Part shown: in pieces, positions 42,169 through 51,088 of the stretch
How the letters are laid out: every line of letters begins with the position of its first letter
Numbering within the stretch: position 1 is the stretch's first letter
Source of the DNA: WSZJ01 sp964590435
GTDB lineage: Bacteria > Planctomycetota > MHYJ01 > WSZJ01
Direction: 5' to 3'
Assembly (NCBI GenBank): GCA_964590435.1
Contig: CAZPWT010000042.1
Coordinates: forward strand, 133,804-197,803
Length of the DNA stretch: 64,000 nucleotides
The notes under the pieces: generated by a model
Databases searched by the model: none
What the model saw: only the letters and a program-made list of their open reading frames with translations
Told to the model about the DNA's origin: nothing
Translations under genes and position numbers: made by a program

Positions 42169-42966
42169 CTACTTCTTCCGCTCCATCGTCACGGAGCGCT
42201 TCATTTCCGACTTCGTCCGCAGCGTCGACGTCTTCGTCACGAGCTTCGCGTCCTCGACGCGCTCCTCGCGGAACGAAACGAGCGCCCCTGCGTCGACGTC
42301 CCATTCGCCGGCGAGGCTGCCCGCGACGGTCAGCGACGAGCCGAGCGCGTCCGTGCCGCGCGATTCCTCGGCCGCAGACTTCCCCGCGAACCGCGCGGCG
42401 CGGGCGTCGATCGACTGGAGCTCGTAGGTGTCCGTGTGTCGCTCGACCACGGCGGTCCAGACGTCCTTCACGCCGACGGGATCGGCCGGCAGCGCGGGAA
42501 AGAGCCGCTCCAGGTCCTCGTTCAGGTCCAGCCCCTCCACGATGTTGCGAAGCGCCACCTCGTCCCACGTGAGGTTTCCCTTCGCGTCCAGCCCCGCCGC
42601 GACCGTCCGGCCCGCGACGTCGGCGGGCTTGTCCGTCAGCGGCATCTTCACGCCCAGCGCTTCGATCGTCCCCTCCAGCGTCGCGAACGTGAAGACGCCC
42701 GGCCGCGCGCCGTCGGCGTCGGCGGCGCCGAACGAGAGCTCGCCGTAGACCTCGACGGCGAAGCGCGTCTCGAGCGGCTCCTTGCCGGTCTGGACTTCGG
42801 AGTGGCGGTTCGAGACGACGCGCAGCGTCCAGACGACGCCGTCCGCAGGGTTCCACGCGAGGCGGACGCGAAGCGGCGGAGGTTCGGGCTGCGGGTCCGG
42901 CGGCGGCGGCTCGGAGGACTGGCAGCCGGCGAAGAGCGCGAGCACGGCCAGGGGAAGGATCTTCAT
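42169..42966 (-). CDS. Hypothetical lipoprotein (DUF6263-like)
   Basis: 265 residues. Signal peptide with lipobox FAGC (Cys15), Pro-rich linker, then a beta-rich domain with WTLRVVSNRHSEVQTGKEPL, a middle FPALPADPVGVKDVWTAVVE and EWDVDAGALVSFREERVED. This pattern of measuring a polymer-like substrate resembles DUF6263 lipoproteins of unknown function. Probably periplasmic. It is divergent from the membrane protein at 43017; TAGACT lies 6 nt before its ATG. Confidence 0.75.
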   Translation of the reverse strand: MKILPLAVLALFAGCQSSEPPPPDPQPEPPPLRVRLAWNPADGVVWTLRVVSNRHSEVQTGKEPLETRFAVEVYGELSFGAADADGARPGVFTFATLEGTIEALGVKMPLTDKPADVAGRTVAAGLDAKGNLTWDEVALRNIVEGLDLNEDLERLFPALPADPVGVKDVWTAVVERHTDTYELQSIDARAARFAGKSAAEESRGTDALGSSLTVAGSLAGEWDVDAGALVSFREERVEDAKLVTKTSTLRTKSEMKRSVTMERKK

Positions 42967-42972
42967 GGCGCA

Positions 42973-42978
42973 AGTCTA
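42973..42978 (-). promoter_or_regulatory. -10-like TAGACT (minus strand), 6 nt before ATG
   Basis: Minus-strand TAGACT, 6-nt spacer, then the ATG at 42966. It is divergent to the GACAAT at 43005, so both promoters lie within 38 bp. Confidence 0.5.
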
Positions 42979-43004
42979 CCTTGGTGCACCCGGGCAAAGA
43001 TCGC

Positions 43005-43010
43005 GACAAT
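43005..43010 (+). promoter_or_regulatory. -10-like GACAAT, 6 nt before GTG
   Basis: GACAAT, 6-nt spacer (ccgcgc), then GTG at 43017. It decides the start of the membrane protein. Confidence 0.45.
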
Positions 43011-43016
43011 CCGCGC

Positions 43017-44321
43017 GTGACCTGGCCGCCGAACGAGAAAGTCCGCTGGGCCGCGACGCTCGCGGCGTTCGTGATGCTGCTGGCGGTGGCGGCGATGAAG
43101 CGGCTGGAGCTGCTGGACGCGGTGGCGGCGGGCGAGGTGGAGGGGATGTCGGTGCAGCTCGGCGGCGACGCGGCGTCGTACCGCAGCCTTGCGGAGCGGA
43201 CGCCCTTTCCGTGCTTCACCCCCGAGCGCGAGCCCGTGATCCTGGTCGCCGGGCGGTTCGCACTGGCGACCGGGGGCGACCTCGGCGCGACGGACCCGCA
43301 GCGCGTCCTCGCGAACCACACGCTCCTGCGCCGCTGGTCCGTCTTCCACAGCCTCCTCGCGATGTCCGCGCTCTTCGGCTGCGCGCTCCTCGTCGCCGGC
43401 CGCTGCGGCGCGCTCGTCGCGGCGCTTCTCTGGGCCGACAACCTCTGGCTCTCCCTGTACGGGATCGGCTGGCTGCGCGAGGACATCGCGGCGGCGTGCA
43501 CGTTCGGGCTCGCCTCGGCGCTGATCGCGCTGTCCCGCCTCGCCCCGGAGCGGAAGCGCGCCCGGCTGCTTCTCGCGGCGGCGGCTGCGGCCGCGGGGGG
43601 GGTGCTCGCGCTGACGCGGCTCGAGGGGCTCGGCACGACGCTGCTCCTCGTCGCCCTCTGGGCCGCGGCGGGGGCTGCGTCGAAGAAGTTCACGCGGGCG
43701 GACGCGTGGCTTGCGCCCTCGATCGTCGCGGGCGCGTGGCTGCTCGCGTCGCCGTACCTCGTCTACAACGCCGCGAAAACCGGAACGCCGCTCGCGCCGA
43801 TGCAGAACCACGCGCGCTTCTGGCGCAACCACGAATTCGCCGGCCAGCCCGGCTTCCCGACGCGCGCCGAGGTCGTGAAGGACTCGTACTGCGGGCCGCA
43901 CGAGACGCCCTTCCACTATGTGTTCGGCCTCCACTCGCTCCCCGAGGTGGCGGGGCGCTACGTCGCGGGGCTGTGGGCCGGGTACACGCGCTACCTGTCG
44001 CGGCTCCTCGGCGACCGCGCCTGGGTCGCGTGGCTGGTCCCGCTCGCCATCGCGGGGCTGGCGTGGAGACGCCGGTGGGAAGCGGTGTTCGCGATCGGCG
44101 CGGGGCTGGTCGCGCTGCTGCCGTTCGCGTTCGTGCTGACGCTGGACACCGTGCTGACGGAGCAGCCGGTGGGGCCCACGGGCGTCGAGCCGCGATTCGC
44201 GCTGCCGGCGCTGGGGTTCGCGCTGCTGTGGATCGCGGGCGGGGTGGGCGCTGCCGTGCAGTGGGTGGCGGACAGGCGCGCTCGAATCATCGGAAACCCC
44301 ACGCGGGGACGCGCTGTATAG
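43017..44321 (+). CDS. Polytopic membrane protein, GT-C glycosyltransferase-like
   Basis: 434 residues from the GTG at 43017, chosen because of the GACAAT 6 nt upstream and because the first helix then starts properly. About ten membrane helices. After the first helix a polar loop holds GEVEGMSVQLGGDAASYRSL, resembling the acidic first loop of GT-C enzymes such as PMT and ArnT. Later there is SPYLVYNAAKTGTPL, typical of dolichyl-phosphate-mannose-type transferases. No conserved catalytic motif can be certified. It may transfer sugars from polyprenyl-phosphate carriers at the inner membrane. Confidence 0.75.
   Translation: MTWPPNEKVRWAATLAAFVMLLAVAAMKRLELLDAVAAGEVEGMSVQLGGDAASYRSLAERTPFPCFTPEREPVILVAGRFALATGGDLGATDPQRVLANHTLLRRWSVFHSLLAMSALFGCALLVAGRCGALVAALLWADNLWLSLYGIGWLREDIAAACTFGLASALIALSRLAPERKRARLLLAAAAAAAGGVLALTRLEGLGTTLLLVALWAAAGAASKKFTRADAWLAPSIVAGAWLLASPYLVYNAAKTGTPLAPMQNHARFWRNHEFAGQPGFPTRAEVVKDSYCGPHETPFHYVFGLHSLPEVAGRYVAGLWAGYTRYLSRLLGDRAWVAWLVPLAIAGLAWRRRWEAVFAIGAGLVALLPFAFVLTLDTVLTEQPVGPTGVEPRFALPALGFALLWIAGGVGAAVQWVADRRARIIGNPTRGRAV
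44316..44321 (+). promoter_or_regulatory. -10-like TATAGT upstream of DUF1800 gene
   Basis: TATAGT 31 nt before the ATG at 44353, overlapping the previous stop codon. This gives a short leader with GGGGGA before the start. Confidence 0.45.
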
Positions 44322-44352
44322 TGGGCCATCGCACCGAAACCCGGGGGACTCC

Positions 44353-47300
44353 ATGCCACTCGCCCGTTTCCGCGCCCCGCTGCTCTTCACCGCTTCCACC
44401 CTGATCGTCGCCCTCGCGGCGCTCCTCGCCCCGGCGGGCCCGACGTCCGTGAAATGGTTCAGCCCCGGGACCGTGGCCGAGGCCGGCCGGACGCGGATCA
44501 TCGCGTTCGCGGTCGAAGCGGCCCCGGAGAAGGACGAATCGCCCAAGGCTGAGATCGCGGACCCGGCGGTCCTGGAAATCGTCGTGCCCCCCGCGGTCCT
44601 CAAGGGCCGGACGACCGGCTACGTCCGCGTCCGCGGCCTCAAGCCCGGCGCGACCGACCTGCGCGTCGGGGACGCTTCCATCAGGGTGACCGTCGTCGAT
44701 CCGCGCGTCCCGGCGGCCGCCCGGCCCGCGATCGTCGGGCCCGCGGACGGCGCCGTCGCGTGGGGGACGTTCGCGGTCGGCGTCGAGGTCGACGCCGACG
44801 CCGGCGGCCCCGGCGCCACGCACGTCCTGCGGCTCAAACCGGGCGGGCAGCGGATCCCGAAGCGCGTGAGCGGTGCGACGTGGGGGCCGACCGTGCGCGT
44901 CCTGTACGACATCGACGCCGCAGCGCTCGAACCCGGCCCCGTCGAGATCACCCCCGTCGTCCACCGCGCGGGCGGCGAAGAAATCGAGGGCGAAACGATC
45001 CTCGTCACCGTCCTCAAGCCCGAGGACGGCGACGCCGTCGCGATGGAAGCCGAGGACCAGCGCGACGTGAAACGCCCCGAGCGCTTCAACAAGGACCCGC
45101 TCTTCATCGCCCCCGACGCCAAGGCCAGCGGCAAGGAGTACGTGAACCTCTACGGCGCCGAGCCCGTGCCGTGCTTCCCGTTCGCGGTCGAGCAGGCCGG
45201 GTGGTACCAGGTGGCGATCCTGGCGAAGGGCACCTATGCGGGCGGGGCGTTCCCGACGGTGGGTCTGATCGTGGACGCGAAGGACCCGCCGGCGACGAAC
45301 GTGCGGCTGCTGGACGAGAACTGGCACCGCGTGCTGCTCGGCGTGCCGGTGCGGCTGGACAAGGGCGACCACGTGCTGACGCCGTACTTCCTGAACGATT
45401 TCTACGCGGCGGGCGTGCCGGCGGACCGGAACCTGTTCCTCGACCGGCTCGACGTCGTGCGCGTCGACCGGCCGAAGGTGGCGTCGGGCGAAGGAAGCGA
45501 CCCGGGGGGGCCGATGTCGCAGCCGGCGGGCGCGGCGCCGGGGCGGGACGCGTGGGGCTCGGTGCGCGTGGCGTTCGCGGACAACCTCGACGGCAAGCAG
45601 ATCCCGGGGACGATCGAGGTGAACGGGCTCGTCTGGTGGCGCAAGATGGAGCGCTCCGCCGGCCCGAAGGTCGAGCTCTTCGTGAACGGCGCCGGCGTTT
45701 CCTCGCAGCACTCCGCCGCGCCGAAATGGTGGCTCGACGCCGCGTATCTCAAGGAAGGCGAGAACACGCTGCAGATCGTCGCGACGCTCGACGACGGCAC
45801 GGTCGCGAAAACTCCGGAACAGCGCGTCACGTTCCGGCCGCCCTGGAAGGACGCCACCGCCCGGAAACCGATGGCGTTCCTGCGCTTCACCATGCGCGAC
45901 CGCGGCTGGCAGAACGACGCGAAGAAAGAGCTGACGACCGACGGGGACTGCCCCGAGAAGCTCTCCGCGCGGTACGCCTCCGACGGCACCGCGACGCTTC
46001 GCCTCCCCGACCTGATGAGCGGCCTGTTCCTCGTCTTCGTCGAGGCCAAGGGCGAGCACTACGACGGCGCGCCGAAGGCCGAGGTCGTCCTGCACGCGGG
46101 CGGCAAGGACACGACCATCAACACGATCGACATCGGCGGATGGTGGACGCCTCACCTCGCCGGCGTCGTGAACCTCCCGGACGGCAAGAAGACCCTCTCC
46201 GTGTCGTTCATCAACGACAAGTACGACGAGGGGAAGGGCGACCGGAACCTCTGGGTGCAGGGGTTGATGCTCGTGGGCGCCCCGCCCTCCGCCGACGGCC
46301 GCGGGCCGCGCGTCCGCGTCGCCTGGCCGCCCGAGAACGCCGAGGTCTGGATGCAGGACGCCGTGGTCGCGCAGCCGGTCGACGATTTCGGCGTCGCCTG
46401 GGTCGATACCGAGGTCGACGGGAAGCGCACCGGGATCCGCGCCGAGATGGCCGGGAAGGCGGGGCGCGCGGTGCTGCCGCTGCTCGCGCGCGGCCTCGCG
46501 CCCGGCGAGCACACGCTCGTCGTCGTCGCCGCGGACACTTCCGGGCACGAAGGCCGCTCCAAGGAACGCAAGTTCGTCGTCCCCGCGGAGAAACCGCAGG
46601 CGCTTTCCCGCTACGAGCGCGCCGTCCACCTGCTGAACCGCTTCGCCTTCGGCCCCGACGCGGAGGAACTCGCGGCGGTGCTCACGATGGGGGAAGAGGC
46701 GTACCTGCAGGACCGGCTCTCGCGCGGACCGGACGACCCGGGTGACGCCAACGCGCTCGCGGCGGCCGGGATCGTCTTCGACGGCCGCAACGACGCGTAC
46801 GACGTCATGGGGCGCGACGCGTACCACGCCGTGGCGACGCCGAACCCGGTGCGCACGCGCTTCGTCCGCTGGACCGACAATCATTTCTCCACGTGGATCC
46901 GCAAGACGGGCGGCAAGGCCGAGTGGCAGGAGCGCCGCGTCTTCACGCGCCTCGGCGTCGCGCCGTTCCGTGACCTCTTGCTCGCGTCGTCGACGAGCCC
47001 GTGCATGATGCAGTACCTCGACCAGCAGTTCTCGTTCGCCCGCAACCTCAACGAGAACTACGCCCGCGAAATCTGCGAACTGCACACCGTCGGCGTGCAC
47101 GGCGGCTACGACCAGAAGGACGTCACCGCGCTCGCCAACATCATCACCGGCTGGATGTACTCGAACGAGGGGGACGGGAAGCGCGCCGCGTTCGCGGACG
47201 CCTGGACGTGGCGGTTCGACCCCGCGCTGTGCGACCCGCGGCCGCAGCGGTTTTTCGGGATGGTGTTCCCGAAGGCGGGCCCGGAGGAACGGCTCGACCG

Positions 47301-47952
47301 AGCGCGGATGGCGGTGGAACTGCTCGCCGGGCACCCGTCCACGGCGCGCTTCGTCTGCGCCAAGCTCGTCGCGCATTACATCTGCTGGCCGCCGCCCGAC
47401 GACGCGACGGACGACCTCGCGAAGATCTTCCTCGAGACCGACGGCGACATGAAAGCAGTCCTGCTGGCGCTCGGGAAACACCCCGCGTTCTTCCGCGACG
47501 GCCTCAAGGAACGCATCGCCCCGCCGTTCGACCACGCCGCCCGCCTGTCGCGCGCGGTGAACTTCCGCCTGCCGTGGCAGGTCATCGACCTCTGCTCGCG
47601 AAGCGGCGCGGGCGTCTACGATCGGCCGACGCCCGACGGGTTCCAGGAAGAGGACACTGCGTGGACGAGCACGAACGCGACGCTGCAGCGGTGGAAGTTC
47701 GCGCGCGAGAACGAGTGGATCCTGTCCACGACGGTGCCGAACCCGTTCCGCTGGAGCGGAGAGAAGGTGTCGGATGCGGACCGCCAGTGGCTGGTGGACG
47801 TCGTGGCGGTGAGGCTCACCGGAAAAGTGCTGAGCGAGGAGTCGAACGAAGCCGCGCTGTCGGTTCTCAAGGCGTGCAAGGGGAACCGCGACGATCTCAG
47901 CCGGGAAGCCGCCAGTTTCGTAGCCCAGATGCCCGAGATCGGCCTGAAATAG
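44353..47952 (+). CDS. DUF1800 protein with N-terminal carbohydrate-binding-like domains
   Basis: 1199 residues, exported (signal peptide about 1-28). The N-terminal 700 residues are beta-rich: a cadherin/BACON-like pair, then two xylan-binding-like modules (about 235-375 and 500-650; AMEAEDQRDVKRPERFNKDP, YVNLYGAEPVPCFPF). Ig-like material leads to the DUF1800 domain (about 755-1199): HLLNRFAFGPDAEEL, RWTDNHFSTWIRK, MMQYLDQQFSFARNLNENYA, EICELHTVGVHGGY, VTALANIITGW. DUF1800 proteins occur with DUF1501 partners, as here, and are thought to act in surface-associated polymer handling; the mechanism is unknown. The cargo-binding front half suggests a polysaccharide target. Confidence 0.88.
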   Translation: MPLARFRAPLLFTASTLIVALAALLAPAGPTSVKWFSPGTVAEAGRTRIIAFAVEAAPEKDESPKAEIADPAVLEIVVPPAVLKGRTTGYVRVRGLKPGATDLRVGDASIRVTVVDPRVPAAARPAIVGPADGAVAWGTFAVGVEVDADAGGPGATHVLRLKPGGQRIPKRVSGATWGPTVRVLYDIDAAALEPGPVEITPVVHRAGGEEIEGETILVTVLKPEDGDAVAMEAEDQRDVKRPERFNKDPLFIAPDAKASGKEYVNLYGAEPVPCFPFAVEQAGWYQVAILAKGTYAGGAFPTVGLIVDAKDPPATNVRLLDENWHRVLLGVPVRLDKGDHVLTPYFLNDFYAAGVPADRNLFLDRLDVVRVDRPKVASGEGSDPGGPMSQPAGAAPGRDAWGSVRVAFADNLDGKQIPGTIEVNGLVWWRKMERSAGPKVELFVNGAGVSSQHSAAPKWWLDAAYLKEGENTLQIVATLDDGTVAKTPEQRVTFRPPWKDATARKPMAFLRFTMRDRGWQNDAKKELTTDGDCPEKLSARYASDGTATLRLPDLMSGLFLVFVEAKGEHYDGAPKAEVVLHAGGKDTTINTIDIGGWWTPHLAGVVNLPDGKKTLSVSFINDKYDEGKGDRNLWVQGLMLVGAPPSADGRGPRVRVAWPPENAEVWMQDAVVAQPVDDFGVAWVDTEVDGKRTGIRAEMAGKAGRAVLPLLARGLAPGEHTLVVVAADTSGHEGRSKERKFVVPAEKPQALSRYERAVHLLNRFAFGPDAEELAAVLTMGEEAYLQDRLSRGPDDPGDANALAAAGIVFDGRNDAYDVMGRDAYHAVATPNPVRTRFVRWTDNHFSTWIRKTGGKAEWQERRVFTRLGVAPFRDLLLASSTSPCMMQYLDQQFSFARNLNENYAREICELHTVGVHGGYDQKDVTALANIITGWMYSNEGDGKRAAFADAWTWRFDPALCDPRPQRFFGMVFPKAGPEERLDRARMAVELLAGHPSTARFVCAKLVAHYICWPPPDDATDDLAKIFLETDGDMKAVLLALGKHPAFFRDGLKERIAPPFDHAARLSRAVNFRLPWQVIDLCSRSGAGVYDRPTPDGFQEEDTAWTSTNATLQRWKFARENEWILSTTVPNPFRWSGEKVSDADRQWLVDVVAVRLTGKVLSEESNEAALSVLKACKGNRDDLSREAASFVAQMPEIGLK

Positions 47953-47953
47953 C

Positions 47954-48045
47954 CCCTCCCCTACCCCCAATCCCGCCCCAGCCCCCGCCCTCGCCCCAGC
48001 CCACCCCATCCCCTGCCCGTCTTCCCCATTCCCCTGCCGTTTTTC
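47954..48045. repeat. Solo C-rich heptamer array
   Basis: Consecutive heptads such as CCCCAAT/CCCGCCC/CAGCCCC/CGCCCTC/GCCCCAG/CCCACCC/CATCCCC/TGCCCGT/CTTCCCC/ATTCCCC. It lies between the DUF1800 stop and the DUF1501 start. No inverted partner was found. Confidence 0.6.
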
Positions 48046-48062
48046 CCCCGGAGCCACGAGAG

Positions 48063-49331
48063 ATGCACCTCACCCGCCGCTACTTCCTGAAACTCTCCGG
48101 CGCCATCGGCGCCTACCTCGGCGTCACGCCGTTCGACCTCTTCGCCGAAGACCCCGCGGCCGCCCCGGTGAAAAAGGGCAAGACCCTCGTCCTCGTCTTC
48201 ATGCGCGGCGGCGTCGACGGCCTGAACCTCGTCATCCCGTGGAAAGACAAGAACTACGCGTCCCTCCGCAAGTCGATCCAGATCCCCGCCCCTTCCCGCG
48301 AGAAAGCCGAGGGCCGCGCAATCGACCTCGACGGCTTCTTCGGCCTCCACCCGCGCATGGCCGCCCTCCTCCCCTTCTTCAAGGACGGCACCGCCGCGGC
48401 GCTTCATGCCGTCGGCCACGATCGCAACACGCGGAGCCACTTCGAGGAACAGGACGTCTGGGAAACCGGCGTCACGGGCAACACCGTGAACTCCGACGGC
48501 TGGGTCAACCGGCACCTGCTGACGTCGAGCGGCCACGGCCCGATCCGGGCGGTCGCGATCGGCGACGCGCTTCCCAGGATCATGCACGGCAAGTGCTGCG
48601 CCTACGCGGTGCGCGGCATCGACGACCTGTCGCTGCCGAATGCGCGGACGGACAACGCGACGGTCGGCGCCGCGCTGGAACATGCGTACCGCAAGGACGC
48701 GAAGAAGAAGACCGGCGACGCGCGCGACCTCCTTGCCGACACCGGGCAGGCGACCCTCGAGGGGATCGAGAAGCTGCGCGGCATCGTCGGCCAGAAGTAC
48801 GAGCCGAAGACGCCCTACCCGGCGACCGACATCGCCCGCCAGCTCATGCAGGCCGCCCGCCTCATCAAGGCCGACGTCGGCATGGAAGTCGTCGAAGTCG
48901 ACTACGGCGGCTGGGACACCCACCAGTTCCAGGGCGCCGCGCAGGGACCGTACGGCGACCTCGCCCAGGGGCTTGCGGAAGCGCTGGCCGCGTTCATGAC
49001 CGACCTCGGCGAAAAGGCGAATGACGTCGTCGTCCTCACGATGTCGGACTTCGGCCGCACCGCCGCCGAAAACGGCACCGGCGGCACCGACCACGGCTGG
49101 GGGAACGTCCTCCTCGCGATGGGCCCGAGCCTCAAGCGCGAAGGCCGCAAGCCCGTCCTCGGCGCCTGGCCCGGCCTCGCCGAGGACCAGCTCCACGACA
49201 AGCGCGACCTCATGCACACCACCGACTTTCGCGACGTCATGGCGGAGGTCGTGAAGGGCCACCTCGGGAACGAGTCGCTGGCGAAAGTGCTGCCGGATCG
49301 GGAGTTCAAGGGTGTGGGGTTGTTGGGCTGA
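48063..49331 (+). CDS. DUF1501 protein
   Basis: 422 residues. The N-terminus TRRYFLKLSGAIGAYLG is a Tat-type or general export signal. The core has the sulfatase-like fold of DUF1501: TLVLVFMRGGVDGLNLVIPW, FFGLHPRMAALLPFF, VDYGGWDTHQFQG, NDVVVLTMSDFGRTAAENGT, GGTDHGWGNVLLAMG. The partner DUF1800 gene is directly upstream, separated by 110 bp containing a heptamer array. The pair is common in planctomycetes and related bacteria and is probably exported together. Biochemical activity is unproven. Confidence 0.92.
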   Translation: MHLTRRYFLKLSGAIGAYLGVTPFDLFAEDPAAAPVKKGKTLVLVFMRGGVDGLNLVIPWKDKNYASLRKSIQIPAPSREKAEGRAIDLDGFFGLHPRMAALLPFFKDGTAAALHAVGHDRNTRSHFEEQDVWETGVTGNTVNSDGWVNRHLLTSSGHGPIRAVAIGDALPRIMHGKCCAYAVRGIDDLSLPNARTDNATVGAALEHAYRKDAKKKTGDARDLLADTGQATLEGIEKLRGIVGQKYEPKTPYPATDIARQLMQAARLIKADVGMEVVEVDYGGWDTHQFQGAAQGPYGDLAQGLAEALAAFMTDLGEKANDVVVLTMSDFGRTAAENGTGGTDHGWGNVLLAMGPSLKREGRKPVLGAWPGLAEDQLHDKRDLMHTTDFRDVMAEVVKGHLGNESLAKVLPDREFKGVGLLG

Positions 49332-49374
49332 AGGCTGTCCTGCAGACCAGCCACGTGCTGAGACCTTCAGGAGG

Positions 49375-49380
49375 TACAAT
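49375..49380 (+). promoter_or_regulatory. -10-like TACAAT, 7 nt before GTG
   Basis: TACAAT, 7-nt spacer, then the GTG at 49388 of mntA. AGGAGG lies directly upstream of the hexamer, too far for that start. Confidence 0.5.
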
Positions 49381-49387
49381 CCCTGCC

Positions 49388-49705
49388 GTGAATCATCCGC
49401 TCCTCCATCGGCACGAGGCCGAAATCCGCGACCTCTGCGCACGCTTTCACGTGCGGCGGCTGGAGCTCTTCGGATCCGCGGCGCGTGGCCAGGACAAGTC
49501 GGCGAGTGACTTCGACTTCCTGGTCGAGTACGAACCCCTCGGAGAAGGGCACAACGCAGACGCCTATTTCGGGCTGCTCTTCGGCCTTGAGGATCTCCTG
49601 GGGAAGAAGATCGACCTGGTCATGGTCGAAGCCGTCACCAATCCTTACTTCCTGGAAGAGATCGGGCCGGACCGCCAGGTCGTCTATGACAACGCGCGCC
49701 CGTAA
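49388..49705 (+). CDS. mntA: MntA-type nucleotidyltransferase antitoxin
   Basis: 105 residues. Minimal nucleotidyltransferase with FGSAARGQDKSASDFDFLV, the GSx10DxD signature of MntA. It AMPylates a Tyr next to the catalytic motif of its HEPN toxin and so silences it. The GTG at 49388 follows a TACAAT hexamer by 7 nt. The 3' end overlaps hepT by 20 bp, the usual antitoxin-first arrangement. Confidence 0.92.
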   Translation: MNHPLLHRHEAEIRDLCARFHVRRLELFGSAARGQDKSASDFDFLVEYEPLGEGHNADAYFGLLFGLEDLLGKKIDLVMVEAVTNPYFLEEIGPDRQVVYDNARP

Positions 49706-50027
49706 GCTGCTGCAGGACATTTGCGATGCCGGAGCGCGGATTTCGAGATTCGCGCAGGGGAAATCCCGCGACGACTACGCTGCCGATGAACTTCTTCGTT
49801 CTGCGATCGAGCGGCAGCTCCTGATCGTGGGTGAGGCGACCAGCCGCCTGGCGCAGGAAGACGCGGCCGCCGCCGCCGAGTTGGGACCCATCCGCAGCAT
49901 CGTGGCCTTCCGCAACATCCTTGTTCACGCGTATTTCCAGGTGAAGGAGGACGTCGTGTGGGAAATCGTCCAGAGGGATCTTCGGCCGCTCGTCGCGAAA
50001 GCAGTGACGCAATTGGCGAAACCTTGA
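49686..50027 (+). CDS. hepT: HepT-type HEPN ribonuclease toxin
   Basis: 113 residues from the ATG at 49686. All-helical HEPN protein with the Rx4HxY motif RNILVHAY near residue 78, where the Arg and His form the RNase site and the Tyr is the AMPylation target. The frame matches family length and overlaps mntA by 20 bp, so translation is coupled. It would cleave RNA (tRNA in some systems) when released. Confidence 0.92.
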   Translation: MTTRARKLLQDICDAGARISRFAQGKSRDDYAADELLRSAIERQLLIVGEATSRLAQEDAAAAAELGPIRSIVAFRNILVHAYFQVKEDVVWEIVQRDLRPLVAKAVTQLAKP

Positions 50028-50076
50028 GTTCGGTTCGGCCCTCGAGCTCGACACGCCCGGCGTTGTGCAACCGAAG

Positions 50077-50082
50077 TACCCT
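50077..50082 (+). promoter_or_regulatory. -10-like TACCCT, 6 nt before ATG
   Basis: TACCCT, 6-nt spacer (gaagcc), then the ATG at 50089. Leaderless pattern. Confidence 0.45.
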
Positions 50083-50088
50083 GAAGCC

Positions 50089-51033
50089 ATGCGCGCGATA
50101 CCCCCCATCGCCTTACCCGCGAACTCCTTCGCCTCCCGCGACCGCATCGTCCAGTCGTGGTACCCCGCCGCGCGGTCGCGCGACCTGCGCCGGGGCCGCG
50201 TCGAGGCGTTTGCCCTCCTCGACCGCAAGCTCATCGCCTGGCGCGACGACGCCGGCGCGGCGCATGTGTTCGACAGCCGCTGCCCGCATCTCGGCGCGGA
50301 TCTCGCGCAGGGAGAAGTCAAGGGAGGCTCGCTGCGGTGCCCCTTCCACCATTGGAAGTTCGGCGGGGACGGGCGGTGCTCGGAAGCCCCGGGGTGCGCT
50401 TCCCTGCCGGAGCGCGCCGTCCGGTCGTACGCGGTCGTCGAGCGGTGGGGACTCGTCTGGTTCTTCGCGGGGCCGGAGCCGCTGTTCGCTCTTCCCGATG
50501 AGTCCGATCCCGCCGCGTTCCGGCTGAAGGTCCTTGCGCCGCAGCAGTCGCGCGCCAACGCGCACCTGCTGACGAGCAACCTCGTCGACCAGAGCCACAT
50601 GCCGGCCCTTCACCGCCTCGACCTCGTCGGCCCCCCGGCGTTCGAGATCGCGGACTACCGGACGTGCATCCGGTCGCGGCTGCGGCCGCAGCAGGGGTGG
50701 CTGCGGCTGGCGACGGGCACGCGACGCGACCCGCTCGACGCCACGTTCCGCACGTTCGGGTGCAACACCTCGCTCATCGAGGTCGCCGGCCCGATCCGCT
50801 TCCAGGTCCTCTTCTCCGGCCGCCCCGAGGGCGCCGGCACGCGGATCTTTCCCGCGCTGCGCCTGCCGCGAGGCGCCGGGCTCGACTGGGCCCGGGCCCT
50901 GCTCCTGGTGGGCCGCCTCACCCGCGAAGACCACCGCCTCCTCGAGGACCTCCAATTCGTCCCGGGATTCGTCGAGAGCGACGGGCCCCTGAAGCGCTTC
51001 TACGACCAGGTCAACGCGACCCCCATTTTCTGA
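50089..51033 (+). CDS. Rieske non-haem iron oxygenase
   Basis: 314 residues. The N-terminal Rieske domain holds CPHLG and, after about 16 residues, CPFHHW (the 2Fe-2S Cys/His pairs). The C-terminal catalytic domain has NLVDQSHMPALH, giving the Asp/His/His ligand set for mononuclear iron. It belongs to the broad oxygenase alpha-subunit group that hydroxylates or desaturates lipids, sterols or aromatics. No ferredoxin or reductase is adjacent. It is followed by PAP2 and desaturase genes, which suggests a membrane-lipid substrate. Confidence 0.88.
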   Translation: MRAIPPIALPANSFASRDRIVQSWYPAARSRDLRRGRVEAFALLDRKLIAWRDDAGAAHVFDSRCPHLGADLAQGEVKGGSLRCPFHHWKFGGDGRCSEAPGCASLPERAVRSYAVVERWGLVWFFAGPEPLFALPDESDPAAFRLKVLAPQQSRANAHLLTSNLVDQSHMPALHRLDLVGPPAFEIADYRTCIRSRLRPQQGWLRLATGTRRDPLDATFRTFGCNTSLIEVAGPIRFQVLFSGRPEGAGTRIFPALRLPRGAGLDWARALLLVGRLTREDHRLLEDLQFVPGFVESDGPLKRFYDQVNATPIF

Positions 51034-51088
51034 CGCGCGGAATCGCCGCTTGATCGCAGGCTCCGCCCGCGGCTACTCTCCTGCCTCG